From Trichaptum fuscoviolaceum (lineage: Eukaryota > Basidiomycota > Agaricomycetes > Hymenochaetales > Trichaptaceae): a stretch of DNA of 26,005 nt. Below are positions 9,608 to 18,362 of the stretch, piece by piece. The notes under the pieces were generated by a model. That model was not told the DNA's origin and made no database searches. It was given only the letters and a program-made list of their open reading frames with translations. The stretch's first letter is position 1, and each line of letters opens with the position of its first letter. The position numbers were made by a program, and so were the translations under genes. The DNA is taken from the NCBI GenBank assembly GCA_910574455.1, contig CAJSYZ010000001.1:1-26005 (forward strand), in the 5' to 3' direction.

Positions 9608-10007
9608 TCCGGCAGAAATGCCGGTCCCGGCCGCTCTTTTCGAAGGTCATCGCTTTATTCAGCATATGCGGGGTACGCACATGCCGACCGAGTTTATCTC
9701 GACAACTCAAAACCTATACCGGGCGATCTTGATATACGCGCTTGCCAAGCAAAACGGTATTTCCGGAGAAAACGTAACTCTGTCCGTCATCGACCGAGAC
9801 CTTCTTCCCGGGCCTCCGATCAATGCGAAGGCGATTTTTGACGCTATTCAGATTCACCGGCGCGGCAGCAACCCCATAGATGAGAAGCCAGACAATGATT
9901 ATAATGTGCGATCGCTGACGTTGGATCAAGCGATGCGGCGTTTAGATTCGCATACTGTCACTATTCGCCTCCGCCGACTAACATTTAAGATTGAGTTGAA
10001 AGTCTAA
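9483..10007 (+). pseudogene. Broken gene resembling the fungal ADP-ribosyltransferase-fold (DUF7587-like) family
   Basis: ATG 9483 opens MDKRFLFRVEQLS and then meets TAG at 9522-9524. The same frame continues open from there to TAA at 10007, 174 codons in all. A good 5' leader intron precedes it (9409-9478, GTATGT...CCTTCAG). The LFRV start, the later segment MPTEFISTTQNLYRAILIYA and the following NVTLSVID strand resemble the order R...[FI]STT...strand in ADP-ribosyltransferase-like folds, including the fungal DUF7587 family. This assignment is from memory of the pattern and is moderate at best. The repeat copy at 25883 has the same TAG. It also differs by 2 nt near 9566-9575, which puts a different upstream frame in register with the later part. 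The opposite strand is also open over 9710-9480. Which frame was ancestral is unclear. Confidence 0.45.
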
Positions 10008-10495
10008 TTATGCGATCTAATCTGGACTGGATCTAATCTTGATCTAGGCACAAATATGGCAGTAGATGCCATTTACGGATACAATAATGCAGACTATGTG
10101 TAAAGTACGTATGTAAGATAACTAATGTAGCTGGCGTCTTGGAAGTGCAAGCAGTTTTTATAAGAGGCTACACGGGAATGCGGTACAAAGGGAGTGCATA
10201 GTCTTCAATGTATAGATTGTGCTAACGCACATGGCATGCAGCAGCTCGTGTGGACGTGTCTTAGCCACGAGGGGCTCACCGAAGTCTTCAGAATCAGCTC
10301 CGATGACTGTGTGTAGCTGGAAGAGCCTTGGGCGAGCACTTACAGTATTGTAATTAAAAGATATTCTAAAATGGGGTCGAAGCACAAAGTAAACGCCCGA
10401 TAATAGTAGACGCCCGTTAATCAAAGCATACGCTAGCATCGCTTCAGACTCATCTCCTCTCGTCCTTGCACAGAATATTCAGCAAGAAACACTCA
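10008..10495. other. Intergenic region
   Basis: No gene supported. The last 60 bases before ATG 10496 are CT-rich (CATCTCCTCTCGTCC), as is common just upstream of fungal start codons. A minus-strand open frame of 93 codons (10439-10158) lacks any recognisable feature and is treated as chance. Confidence 0.4.
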
Positions 10496-11004
10496 ATGGC
10501 TACACCCAAATCTACGCTCGCACATGTACACGCATCTGTATTGGCATCAATGGCTTCCCCTGCACCTGTCACTGTTCCTGCACCGGTACCTGCAACCACA
10601 CCTGTCGCCGTGTCTTGGGTTGACGCGAATGCGTTCACCAACCCGAAAAATGCCCACAAGAAGGAAGAGGCCGAGTACATCTGCGAGAAAGCTGGAAAAG
10701 AGCTCAAGCGTATCGGAAAGAAGTTTGATTCCATTAAAATTGTGTATGTTGCCCCGCCATTTTATGTCGACATTTTTTTACTCAATTCTGAAATAGACAA
10801 GGCTTCCACAAATCGAATCAGAAATCGGGCGACCGTCGGCTCCATATGACATTCCGACTCTTCAATGGTAACAAGTATATGGGGGCGGCACATCTGCCTA
10901 AGCCCCGGAAAGGGGACTGGGAAGTCGATGTACGTGTATTTCCATATCTAATTGATGAAGATCATGAATGCCAACTTATCTGGCATACTAGCTCCGTCTT
11001 TTAA
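10496..11004 (+). CDS. Two-exon hypothetical protein, 151 residues
   Basis: Exon 1 is 10496-10743 and exon 2 is 10797-11004, split by a 53 nt intron with the canonical donor GTATGT and acceptor AATAG; the frame is exact. Residues 1-47 are rich in Ala, Pro, Val and Thr (repeats like APVTVPAPVPATTPVAV). The rest is a compact charged domain: WVDANAFTNPKNAHKKEEAE, an amphipathic KELKRIGKKFDSIKI helix, RRLHMTFRLFNGNKYMGAAH, then WEVDVRVFPYLIDEDHE, ending IWHTSSVF. The alternating hydrophobic pattern in the second half suggests a small alpha/beta fold. ATG 10496 is chosen because it is the first Met after a CT-rich leader; the open frame extends ten codons upstream without an ATG. No signal peptide or membrane segment. 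Not assigned to a family. Confidence 0.55.
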
Positions 11005-11027
11005 CACTGGTAGAATGTGGGAAGGGG

Positions 11028-11135
11028 GGTAAACCCGAGAAGGTCTTGAAGGATTCGAACCAAAGGTGGTGAGGGCGATAGGCGGTAAACCTAAGTAGGT
11101 CTTGAAGATTTTGAACGAAATGTGGCGAGGGCGAT
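11028..11135 (+). repeat. 56 bp tandem duplication
   Basis: GGTAAACC...AGGTCTTGAAG...GAGGGCGATA occurs at 11028-11080 and again at 11084-11135, a period of 56 bp, with about a dozen mismatches. It lies just after the stop of the 10496-11004 gene, so it could be in its 3' untranslated region. Confidence 0.75.
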
Positions 11136-11907
11136 ATGTAAAAGATGATTGTATGCAAAAAAAAACGGCTGCGGACTCTCATGAAAATGTAGCGAATCTC
11201 TATGTTTTGTATTTGAAACCGATGTTGTGTGTTGTTAGAATGAATCGATTGTTTCATTCAAAGAAATGATCTGATGTCTTTTGTGTCTAAGGAATTTTTC
11301 AATCGGGGTTCGCAGATAGATTCGGATGCCTACCTTGAGTGAATCGACACCAACGGCTTTGCCCATGCGCCATTAGATCCGCGTTTTGTAAATGTTGCCT
11401 CCGCATTCCCGTGGAAGTTGAGACGGCGTCAGCCCTCGGACATGGATAATCGATATCCAGTGGATAATTAAATTACTTTGAAATTCGGCCAGACTAATAT
11501 TCATCGTAACTCAGAGTCACAACGGCCGTTGGAATGTACAAAAACAGTGATGAATTGACAGCGAGGAATTGGAATGAGAAAGAAGAATACATACACATCC
11601 AAGTCGGCGCAGAGTCTTAAACATGGAATTCATAACGCAGAGGTCGTTTGAACGAGCGATTACGTGTTAATTCCGACACACACGGACGCAAGGAATCGCA
11701 GACTCGCAATCACAGTGCGATACTGCGATAAAGAGACATTTTCGTAAAATTACACATGTATGTCGGGCTGAGATCGAGACAGGACATAGAAGTAAGCTCA
11801 AGCATGACAGATGGTGGTGGTAGATGTTGAAGGGGAGACACGGGTATAAGACGGCGTGGTGGGTATAACTCCGGAGCTTTATGGCCTGAGAACATCCAAC
11901 CATCAGC
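11136..11907. other. No gene seen
   Basis: Short frames only. Includes a run of nine A at 11157-11165. No similarity to other parts of the window was noticed. Confidence 0.35.
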
Positions 11908-12126
11908 TCAACCTATTTTGGTATAGCCGATGATTTCAGTAACGTTATCATGTAATCTCGGAATCAGATCTCCCACGCCGTCAACCTCGTCGCTATCGCA
12001 ATCAGGCAGATGGCTGGTCGATTTCCACTCGGAAACATGAAATTCGTCACCGATCGACAAGCAGTGAACGAAGGAACACACTGTACGAACAGTTCTCAAG
12101 CTGATGTCCAATATATTTTCACTCAT
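11908..12126 (-). CDS. Possible small ORF, 72 residues
   Basis: Starts at ATG 12126 and ends in TGA. It is acidic in the middle (DCDSDEVDGVGDLI) and ends TEIIGYTKIG. It is head-to-head with the ORF at 12147, only 20 bp apart, which leaves little room for two promoters, so at most one of the two is likely to be expressed as drawn. No family recognised; could be chance. Confidence 0.18.
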   Translation of the reverse strand: MSENILDISLRTVRTVCSFVHCLSIGDEFHVSEWKSTSHLPDCDSDEVDGVGDLIPRLHDNVTEIIGYTKIG

Positions 12127-12146
12127 GCAGACTCCTCACGTACGGG

Positions 12147-12767
12147 ATGAGACCCCATAAGCGAGCGAAACTCAGCATTTCTCAGACATTCCTGGACATC
12201 GAGGCTCAGGATTCAGGACAAGATGACAGCGAGGACGGCCAATCGGATGAGGACATTCAGAGCTTCCTAATTGAAGACGGTATGGACGAGATAGAGAGAG
12301 TAATAACTATGGCACATGCATTGGCCGTACAAACCGCAGATGTCGTCGAAGAGGAGCTGGACATCCTTGCAGACCGGGCTCGCCAGAGGCATGGTCGTCA
12401 GAGGTCACATCCTCGAGGTGACGATGATAGCTTTACACGTGAGCTTGCCGTTGCACACGCTGGCTACGGACTTCTGGGAGGTCGTGATGTCTTGGGTTCA
12501 GATGCTCCCGTGACGAGATCAATGAAGCTCTTTTTCGTACGCACAAAAGTGAGTCGAAACCTTCTTCGACATCTTACTTGGGAATCTCCAGGCTTCAGTG
12601 GAGTCTATGGCAGCCACTGGCAGATACCGCTAAATATGAGACCAAATGTGCACATGCATAGATATTTACACTATGTCTCTCTCATGAAACAATTCAGACC
12701 ATGCGTGCTCTTGGATATTAAACGCACAGATTCAGGATCTTCTGCTGAAGCATCGAATCTTCTTTAG
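12147..12767 (+). CDS. Acidic ORF, possibly a remnant of an SPT5-like protein
   Basis: ATG 12147 begins MRPHKRAKLSISQTFLDIEA, followed by a strongly acidic stretch (DSGQDDSEDGQSDEDIQSF, then LIEDGMDEIE). A basic N-terminus followed by acidic residues and an 'FIxDxxxDE'-type segment recalls the N-terminus of SPT5-like transcription elongation proteins, many copies of which occur in agaricomycete genomes. KLFFVRTK around residue 130 could correspond to the start of an NGN domain but is not diagnostic. A perfect donor GTGAGT at 12549 with acceptor TTCAG at 12598 would remove 50 nt and change the C-terminus, so the unspliced 206-residue product may not be real. The NGN and KOW domains expected further on were not found; the gene would be truncated, with repeat A following at 12895. 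Confidence 0.35.
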   Translation: MRPHKRAKLSISQTFLDIEAQDSGQDDSEDGQSDEDIQSFLIEDGMDEIERVITMAHALAVQTADVVEEELDILADRARQRHGRQRSHPRGDDDSFTRELAVAHAGYGLLGGRDVLGSDAPVTRSMKLFFVRTKVSRNLLRHLTWESPGFSGVYGSHWQIPLNMRPNVHMHRYLHYVSLMKQFRPCVLLDIKRTDSGSSAEASNLL

Positions 12768-12894
12768 GTTCGTCGACTCCTGCGTAAGTCCGGGTAACGT
12801 TGCTCGGATGCCAGCCTGGACGAACATGGAAATCACGGTAAGGTCTTGCGGCTCAGACGCGCGTGAATGCGAGAGCGATGCATCCGAAATTTTT

Positions 12895-13353
12895 CCTACT
12901 ATGCAGCCTGGCCGCCCAGCAGATCTCACTTGCTTTAAAAGTAGAGGAAACTACCCATTTGAAAAGCAGAAGATGCTACCTGCTATATCAAAGCCCATTG
13001 CTTGTTGCCGAGATTCAGGGTGTGGAACAGAAGTAAAGTGAGTATTGTACACAAATATTTATTTACATGGGTGGCACTATCTACGGAGACCTTTGGTCGG
13101 CTTAGCTTTTCTTGTGAGTTTGCAGAGGTTTCTCTTCATCAGAGGCTGCGCCTCCCTTCGGTTGTGGGCTTGACTCGTCGGTCCCTTGGCAATCCAAGTT
13201 GCCCTAGAGCAAGGACCTGTTCAGGGAGCTCCTGAGCGGCTTCTCCCAAAAGAACCTGCCACCCCAGTCTTTTAACCACAGAATCCTTTGAGGAAGCCTT
13301 TCTTTCTAAATTGTTGGAAACGGACGGGAGCGAGCGGGAGCGCAGGATTGAGT
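12895..13353 (+). repeat. Dispersed repeat A, copy 2
   Basis: The longest uninterrupted copy. It begins near CAGCCTGGCCGCCCAGCAG and ends near GCGGGAGCGCAGGATTGAG. It matches the reverse complement of 7514-7870 (for example the stretch around 13012-13080) and both halves of the interrupted copy at 14078-15770. No intact reading frame or terminal inverted repeat was noticed, so the class is unknown. Confidence 0.75.
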
Positions 13354-14077
13354 CCGATTCCTAAGGTGAACCTGACATGGTAAGTGCTACTTTTGCTCTT
13401 TTTTGTCTTGCTCACGTTTAATACTTATGAGTTCTCTACAGCTCAGTCCAACTTCAGCCTTTCTCGCACGTTGCGTTCTAGTCACTGAGGCTCTCAACTC
13501 GTCTCTATCTGCACCATTTGGCTTGCGAGGGTGATTGCTCGAGACTACCTTTCAATCAACCTTTGATCAGAAATGGAAAGAACTCTTGTTCCTCAACACT
13601 TGTTCTGTCTGTCCGTGCCACCAGATCAGGCAGGACCAGCGCAGCAATTATTATTCAAACATCCCAACCGGTAAAAGACCGCCAATTTATTGCGCAGGAT
13701 CCGCTGCATCTGCTTGTTGACTGAATCGCCTCTTTCGATGCCCGTGCACAAAAGTGAACACCCCGTACGACCATCTATTGATTTTTCCATTATTGATCTA
13801 GTTCTCTATCTCTGTCGCGCCAGCATATCCTTCGTGACGATTCTTGAGGGCGCTGATCAGAATTGTTGTGAAATGCATTTCACTGTATCGAAATTTTCAC
13901 TTTAACTTTATCTCCAACATTCCTCATTGTCTCTTCTTTTCCTCTTCTTCTTCGCTCACTACTTCCACGGGCATGGATGCTTTCACAATGTACTCTAGCT
14001 GCCTATCGGACGCTACCCACTTTCAGAGCAGAGGACGCTACCTGCTTTCGCAGCAGTGGCTGCTACTCGCTATAACA
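13354..14077. other. Unassigned region with possible intron-like segment
   Basis: 13381-13440 (GTAAGT...TCTACAG) looks like an intron, but no convincing exons flank it. Open frames at 13518-13724 and 13844-14125 have no recognisable features. 14020-14070 contains two diverged copies of a GCTACCTGCT...GCAG module that is also seen in repeat A at 12945-12995, so the edge of repeat A may extend here. Confidence 0.3.
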
Positions 14078-14243
14078 AAGCCATCTCGGACGAGGCCTTG
14101 TTCGTGCCTCCCGAATCATTGTTGACTAGTCTATGCTTCCAATAAGTAGCCTGGCTGCCCAGCGGATGCCATCGCTATATGTATTGTTACTGAACTCCGA
14201 TTGCTTGCATCCGGGGTACGGAGTAAAGTGAGTATTTTATTTC
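14078..14243 (+). repeat. Dispersed repeat A, copy 3, left part
   Basis: Matches the first part of repeat A: CTCGGACGAGGCCTTGTTCG, CCTGGCTGCCCAGCGG, then GTAAAGTGAGTATT. Similarity stops at about 14243 and resumes at about 15455, so this copy is split by the intervening 1.2 kb. Confidence 0.7.
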
Positions 14244-14253
14244 TCTATATCAA

Positions 14254-14422
14254 TAGTGCTCCGCCCGTAATTTACGTTTTAGGGTAGGGTTACGGCCCGT
14301 AACGTCATCGTACGGTAACGACTTTTGAAAGTTCAAATTTACGGCCGTTTTTATACGGGCCGTAACCGTACTGAGATCTGAGATTACGGGCCGTATACGG
14401 TTACGGGACGGGTTTGAGCTTA
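14254..14422. repeat. Cluster of ACGGCCCGT-type palindromic motifs
   Basis: Motifs of the form TTACGGCCCGTAA and its reverse complement TTACGGGCCGTAA occur at about 14292-14304, 14354-14367 and 14384-14397, with partial copies (CGCCCGTAATTTACG, TACGGTAACG, TTACGGCCGT, ACGGTTACGGGACGGG) in between. Both orientations are interleaved, so the stretch can fold extensively. This is the marker of the left part of the insertion. Confidence 0.7.
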
Positions 14423-14661
14423 GCGCTCAGCGCTCACAAGCGCCGTGATCATGTTGTTCTTGCTGTTCTCTTCAAGTCTAAGCCAGTAAGACACTCAAAA
14501 TTATCTTCATGACATTTTAGATCTATGTAAAGCTTTCTTGCTTAACAGACCTTTTTGCCAATTTATTTGAAGATGACTCGGGTAGTCCCGAGCAGACTTG
14601 GAACCCGTGCGCCTTGGCTTATCGCAGCGACAACGCGAACAGCCATGTATAGGACGCCTCG

Positions 14662-15219
14662 TCATACTGTCTTGCTATGCTCGCGGACTATGCGTGGACA
14701 TCCAGCTTTCTCCTTCTTGACCTCTCCCGCATATTTGCAGACCTGCGTGAGCTGGATGCCGTACTCACCTCGAACGTTACCTTCCCACCTAGAAAATCTA
14801 CAAAGTGATGAGCTCATCAGGACGAGCTCATCTTCGACAGAGGAGCATCTGTGTGACTGCTCGGAAACATTGCAAATGAGGTACAGAAGGTGCGCCCAGG
14901 TGCGGGGGACAAGATACGTATTGCGACGACATGTGGGCAATCGCCATACCTCAATACTGCCCTTCCCTAGTTCCATCCATATCTGCTCGTCAAAAGGACG
15001 ACATACCAACATGTGAGCACGAAGGTGTACTTGATGCCGAAAAGCCATGAGATACGGTGAAGGTGGCATGCACAGATCAGCAATGGCAGCGCGGGAGAAT
15101 GGCTCGACATTTCCGACGGTAGACCAGACAAAACGATGAGAGTCTTGCAGGAGGAAAACTCGGACTGTGTTTAAGGAGAAAGGAAGAGACGCGCGATGGC
15201 GGTCTCCGGGTTGCCTCAT
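14662..15219 (-). CDS. ORF of 185 residues inside the insertion
   Basis: Starts at ATG 15219 (MRQPGDRHRASLPFSLNTV) and is open to 14662. It contains FVWSTVGNVEPFSRAAIADL, FRHQVHLRAHMLVCRPFDEQ and a Cys-containing LYLICNVSEQSHRC. No transposase signature (DDE, zinc finger, helicase) was recognised. Its length exceeds what chance usually gives at this base composition, but the opposite strand is also open over much of the same interval (14555-15016), which lowers confidence. If real, it may be carried by the inserted element. Confidence 0.25.
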   Translation of the reverse strand: MRQPGDRHRASLPFSLNTVRVFLLQDSHRFVWSTVGNVEPFSRAAIADLCMPPSPYLMAFRHQVHLRAHMLVCRPFDEQIWMELGKGSIEVWRLPTCRRNTYLVPRTWAHLLYLICNVSEQSHRCSSVEDELVLMSSSLCRFSRWEGNVRGEYGIQLTQVCKYAGEVKKEKAGCPRIVREHSKTV

Positions 15220-15454
15220 TCAAAGAAGTACGTTTGCTGCAACTTACAATCTCTGCAGAACTGACCGTGTAGCATCGCCCTCGGACTCTGTGCGCTCTGT
15301 TCAGTGTCCTACGTCCCAGGCATAGCCAGCGCGGACAGTGGACAGCGAAACGGGGGTGCCACACATCTTGCCGGGCAAGGCAGTGCCTCCAAACATCGAC
15401 TTAACACCCTCTTACCATCTGTATTATTTTTTGGGAGGAAATTACGACCTTACC

Positions 15455-15770
15455 CGTATTCGGTACAGATAAGGAGCCCTACACATGGGTTGCACTATAT
15501 ATGGTGAACTCGGTCGCCTTAGCGTCCCTTGTGGCTTTGCCGAGGTCTCTCCTTCTTAGATGCTGTGTCTCCCTTCAGTTATGTGCTTAATTCGTCGGCC
15601 TAGCGGCAACTGAAGTCGGTCTAGAGCAATGACCTTTTCAGCGAGTTCCAGGACTGATTCTCCCACAAGAATCTGATAGTCCAGTTTTCCACTAGAGCAT
15701 CCTTCGAGGAAGCCTTCCTTTCTAGAATGTTAATAACAGAAGGGAGCGTGCGGGAGCGCAGGAACGAGTT
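15455..15770 (+). repeat. Dispersed repeat A, copy 3, right part
   Basis: Continues repeat A from CACATGGGTTGCACTATATA through AATTCGTCGGCC to GGAGCGTGCGGGAGCGCAGGA, matching 13060-13353 in order. Confidence 0.7.
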
Positions 15771-15950
15771 GGCCATCGGGTTCGGACTTCGACATTCAAA
15801 TTTGAGATGTGATTCACAGCAGTAGGCGTGCTGGGTAATGGGGATGCTGTGAGCATGTGGTTGTTGGTGGGTTGTGGGCAGACTTGAAGAAGCAAGACGT
15901 ACGTCGTAGCCTCTGAGCCGCGGGCTTCAGCTGATGCATTACATAATCGC

Positions 15951-16203
15951 TCATAAATTTAGAACATGCATATGTGCGTACGCACATGCAAACGTTTGCT
16001 GCAGTCGGCCTTTTGAACGAAACAGCGCGCTATTTTCTACCATCCTGAACGATGGAAGGTCCACTCAAAAAAATGTAGGATGAACAACAGACGTTGCATA
16101 CTTACAGAATGGTTTCAGACTGGAACTTATCTATTGCGTGCTGATTCATGCTCTCAACCACGCTGTTCAGGAGGTGTGTAAATGTGACATTCACTTTAAG
16201 CAT
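15951..16203 (-). CDS. Possible two-exon small gene
   Basis: Minus strand: exon 16203-16106 (MLKVNVTFTHLLNSVVESMN...), a 61 nt intron 16105-16045 (GTAAGT...GTTCAG), then exon 16044-15951 ending AYAHMHVLNL with TGA; 63 residues, frame exact. The first exon stays open upstream of the Met as far as about 16290 (FDNNERRVQNNNKPRVLRT), so the real gene may be longer with a further exon. No family recognised. The good donor and consistent frame are the only support. Confidence 0.22.
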
Positions 16204-16786
16204 AGTACGTAATACGCGAGGTTTGTTGTTGTTCTGAACGCGCCTCTCATTGTTGTCAAAAAGCGATGGGACACAATACGGGAAAGGAGAAGATCAAAGA
16301 CACGGATCGCTGTACTTAGGGTATGACTTTAGTTTGATTTCTTTTATGAGCTGTTTAGGATTTTTCTCTCGTCAAGGCCCGATAATACCGATAGTTTAGA
16401 AACCTGAAACATGGTTCAGTCATCAGACCGCAGACAGGTACGCGAAACACGAAGTAGCTATGGAAGTATTGGGAAAAGAACCCCGCGATTGGCAAAAGAA
16501 GAATTAGATAACATTAAAAGAAAGGCGCTCAAGACAGAAATGATCGAGCCTTGCATTGATCCTTCGAACTCGTAGTCAATAATGATGCGGGTATGTCGAG
16601 TCATTTCGGCATTAACGTGCATTTCCCGCCGATGATCGATCTAAAGCAAACGAAATGCTAAGGGTGGGAGTGAGGCTATATAGCAACTAGGTTATGAACA
16701 GGGTTGGCGCAAGTCGACAGATAATTCGTTAGAGGGAGAAACAAATTAATGGAGATTTTCGACAACCAATGGGACACCGTATTGCC
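16204..16786. other. No gene seen
   Basis: Apart from the possible extension of the 15951-16203 model (to about 16290), only short frames occur. It lies between that model and the 3' end of the tail-anchored gene. Confidence 0.35.
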
Positions 16787-17570
16787 TTAATTCTGGTTTT
16801 TGAAGTAAAATAAAAACAAGCACATGAAACCAACGAGGACCACAAGAATTGCGCATTGCAACAGCGCGTACATTCTAGCAGCTCGAACCTCAGCGACCAC
16901 GATATTGAGCGTCGTCAGCAGTTTCTCGTTTTTCATACGCTAGACAAAATGGACAACGGACGTGTCAATGAAAACGGATTAGACAGTTGTAAGATATAAT
17001 GTTTACCTCCAATTCTGTCATAGACTGACTTAAGAGCGTTTCTGACTCGTTTAAAAAATGGGAGATGCGAGAAAGGGAGAAGAACATTCGCAACCTTCCC
17101 GTGGTCCCTACGATAGTGCTGATCCGTTTGATTTGATTTAAATTACTTTTCAAGACGTTGTCAGGTTCAATGTACACATTTAGAGTATGTAACTGTTTCC
17201 ACTTACTCTATCAACTCGATGATTCGAGTCTGGTACCCGCTGGGGGGGACTTGGTCGTGGAAAGTTTGCAAAGCGCTGTGCGCTCTGGCACCTACATCAT
17301 ATGCCTTGTCACGGACGAGGGATGAATTCTATGGAGAAGAAATCAGTAATGTTAGCATTCTGGGAAACATATCATTACACTCACTTCCATCTGGCGGACC
17401 AGTCCACCTGTGGACGGTATGGGATGACCCACGTAAGGTCCAATGGCTGGGGCAGCTGTGACCCCGAAGTCGAGGACACGAATGAGAGCGGCTCGTATGC
17501 CTTCCATTCGAACCCGTTCCTTACGCTCCTTGGTGGTCTTTAGTCGACGCGTCAAAATGTTTGTCCTCAT
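16787..17570 (-). CDS. Tail-anchored membrane protein, 199 residues, subtelomeric family
   Basis: Four exons on the minus strand: 17570-17385, 17328-17207, 17145-17007 and 16939-16787. Introns are 56, 61 and 67 nt with GT-AG ends, and the frame is exact over 200 codons. The ATG follows a CT-rich leader. The N-terminal third is basic (residues 1-22, RRLKTTKERKERVR) and leads into an Ala/Pro/Gly stretch. The middle is helical and charged (VRDKAYDVGARAHSALQTF; LNQIKRIS; SQSMTELE). Residues 174-195 (ALLQCAILVVLVGFMCLFLFYF) form a single membrane segment followed by only four residues, KNQN, the layout of a tail-anchored protein. A truncated paralogue abuts the telomere (112-748) with the same exon 2 length (122 nt) and intron phases. 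Function unknown; the family is not named here. Confidence 0.75.
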
Positions 17571-17593
17571 TTTGAAAAGAAGAGGGGGGAGTA

Positions 17594-18034
17594 ATGATAG
17601 ATAGCAGGGATGGGACAGGGAAGACGTGTTTTTATGTGCACATCTTTTTTCCGTTGCCCGTGTGTGCAATCACAAGGCTGCGCAGGAAGAGAAGACTGAA
17701 TGACTCCGATATGAAAGATCGAACTTCGAAGAAGGCTGTAGGATGCAGTATCTCATTGATCCTCGAATATTCCTTTGAAATGCTAAAGAAATGCATATCT
17801 CGCCTTGTAGGATACGAGGCAGAACATTTCGACCACGGTTTGATAACCTCGTATGGCTACTTTTCACTCAACATCGTGGACGGAGAGGCGATATGTCACA
17901 CAGATGTCAATTCCACAATCAAGTCATGGAATCGCCTAAACGGCGCCCAAGAATTCAAGTTCGGCCTTGCGGCTCGAGCACGCTGTAATGATGTGCCAGA
18001 TATGGGATTGTACGAAAATATCGCGTCTTGCTAA
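17594..18034 (+). CDS. ORF of 146 residues, doubtful
   Basis: From ATG 17594 the frame is open to TAA 18034. The second half is coding-like (FDHGLITSYGYFSLNIVDGE, NSTIKSWNRLNGAQEFKFGL), while the first part has little character. The start lies only 24 bp from the divergent start of the tail-anchored gene, inside what should be its promoter, so if real the gene probably starts further in, for example at Met41, or has an upstream exon. No family recognised. Confidence 0.28.
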   Translation: MIDSRDGTGKTCFYVHIFFPLPVCAITRLRRKRRLNDSDMKDRTSKKAVGCSISLILEYSFEMLKKCISRLVGYEAEHFDHGLITSYGYFSLNIVDGEAICHTDVNSTIKSWNRLNGAQEFKFGLAARARCNDVPDMGLYENIASC

Positions 18035-18362
18035 TGAGGTCGGAAATGTACTCCTCTCGTTATTATTTGTATAAGAGTACGCAACGGCAGAAACGAGCCT
18101 GAATGGTTGGATAAATGTGGATGAAAATAGGCGATGAAAGAATGAAATTCCCGCGAACCGTAGGGTTCGCTAGGGTACCTTAGGAAAACGCAACTGTCCG
18201 GATTCTCTGCCAAAACTCATCCGGTCTCGTGACTTGACCTTTCGGTACCGAAACTGCCTTTCAAAGCAAGTCCATCAGGGAATCTTCTTTTTCGCTTACG
18301 GCTACTTAAAGTTACTTAAACGGACTGAAATTTCCGGAAGCCCTGGAAAGTAAAATTTTACT

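Larger units (their letters stand above)
14244..15454. mobile_element. About 1.2 kb insertion splitting repeat A
   Basis: Inferred from the fact that repeat A is continuous in two other places but interrupted here. The left end (near 14252, AATAGTGCTCCGCCCGTAA) is followed by a dense cluster of ACGGCCCGT/ACGGGCCGT motifs, a pattern like the subterminal repeats of hAT-type DNA transposons. The right end, near GGAAATTACGACCTTACCCG (15437-15456), has only weak complementarity to the left end, so clear terminal inverted repeats were not found. No transposase was recognised. A GTATT-like sequence on both sides may be a short target duplication. It could be a degraded non-autonomous element. Confidence 0.45.

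Noticed and set aside
9480..9710. Minus-strand frame of 76 codons opposite the ADP-ribosyltransferase-like gene
   Set aside because: It looks protein-like but lacks a convincing start, is broken by the 2-nt difference in copy 2, and has no recognisable family; noted under the pseudogene instead.
10158..10439. Minus-strand frame of 93 codons upstream of the 10496 gene
   Set aside because: No features and no splice support; overlaps the expected promoter.
14555..15016. Plus-strand frame of 153 codons in the insertion
   Set aside because: Rich in Arg, Ser, Thr and Cys like an antisense shadow of the longer minus-strand frame 15219-14662.
16467..16556. Minus-strand start MQGSIISVLSAFLLMLSNSS, like a signal peptide
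   Set aside because: The frame stops after about 30 codons and no continuing exon was found.
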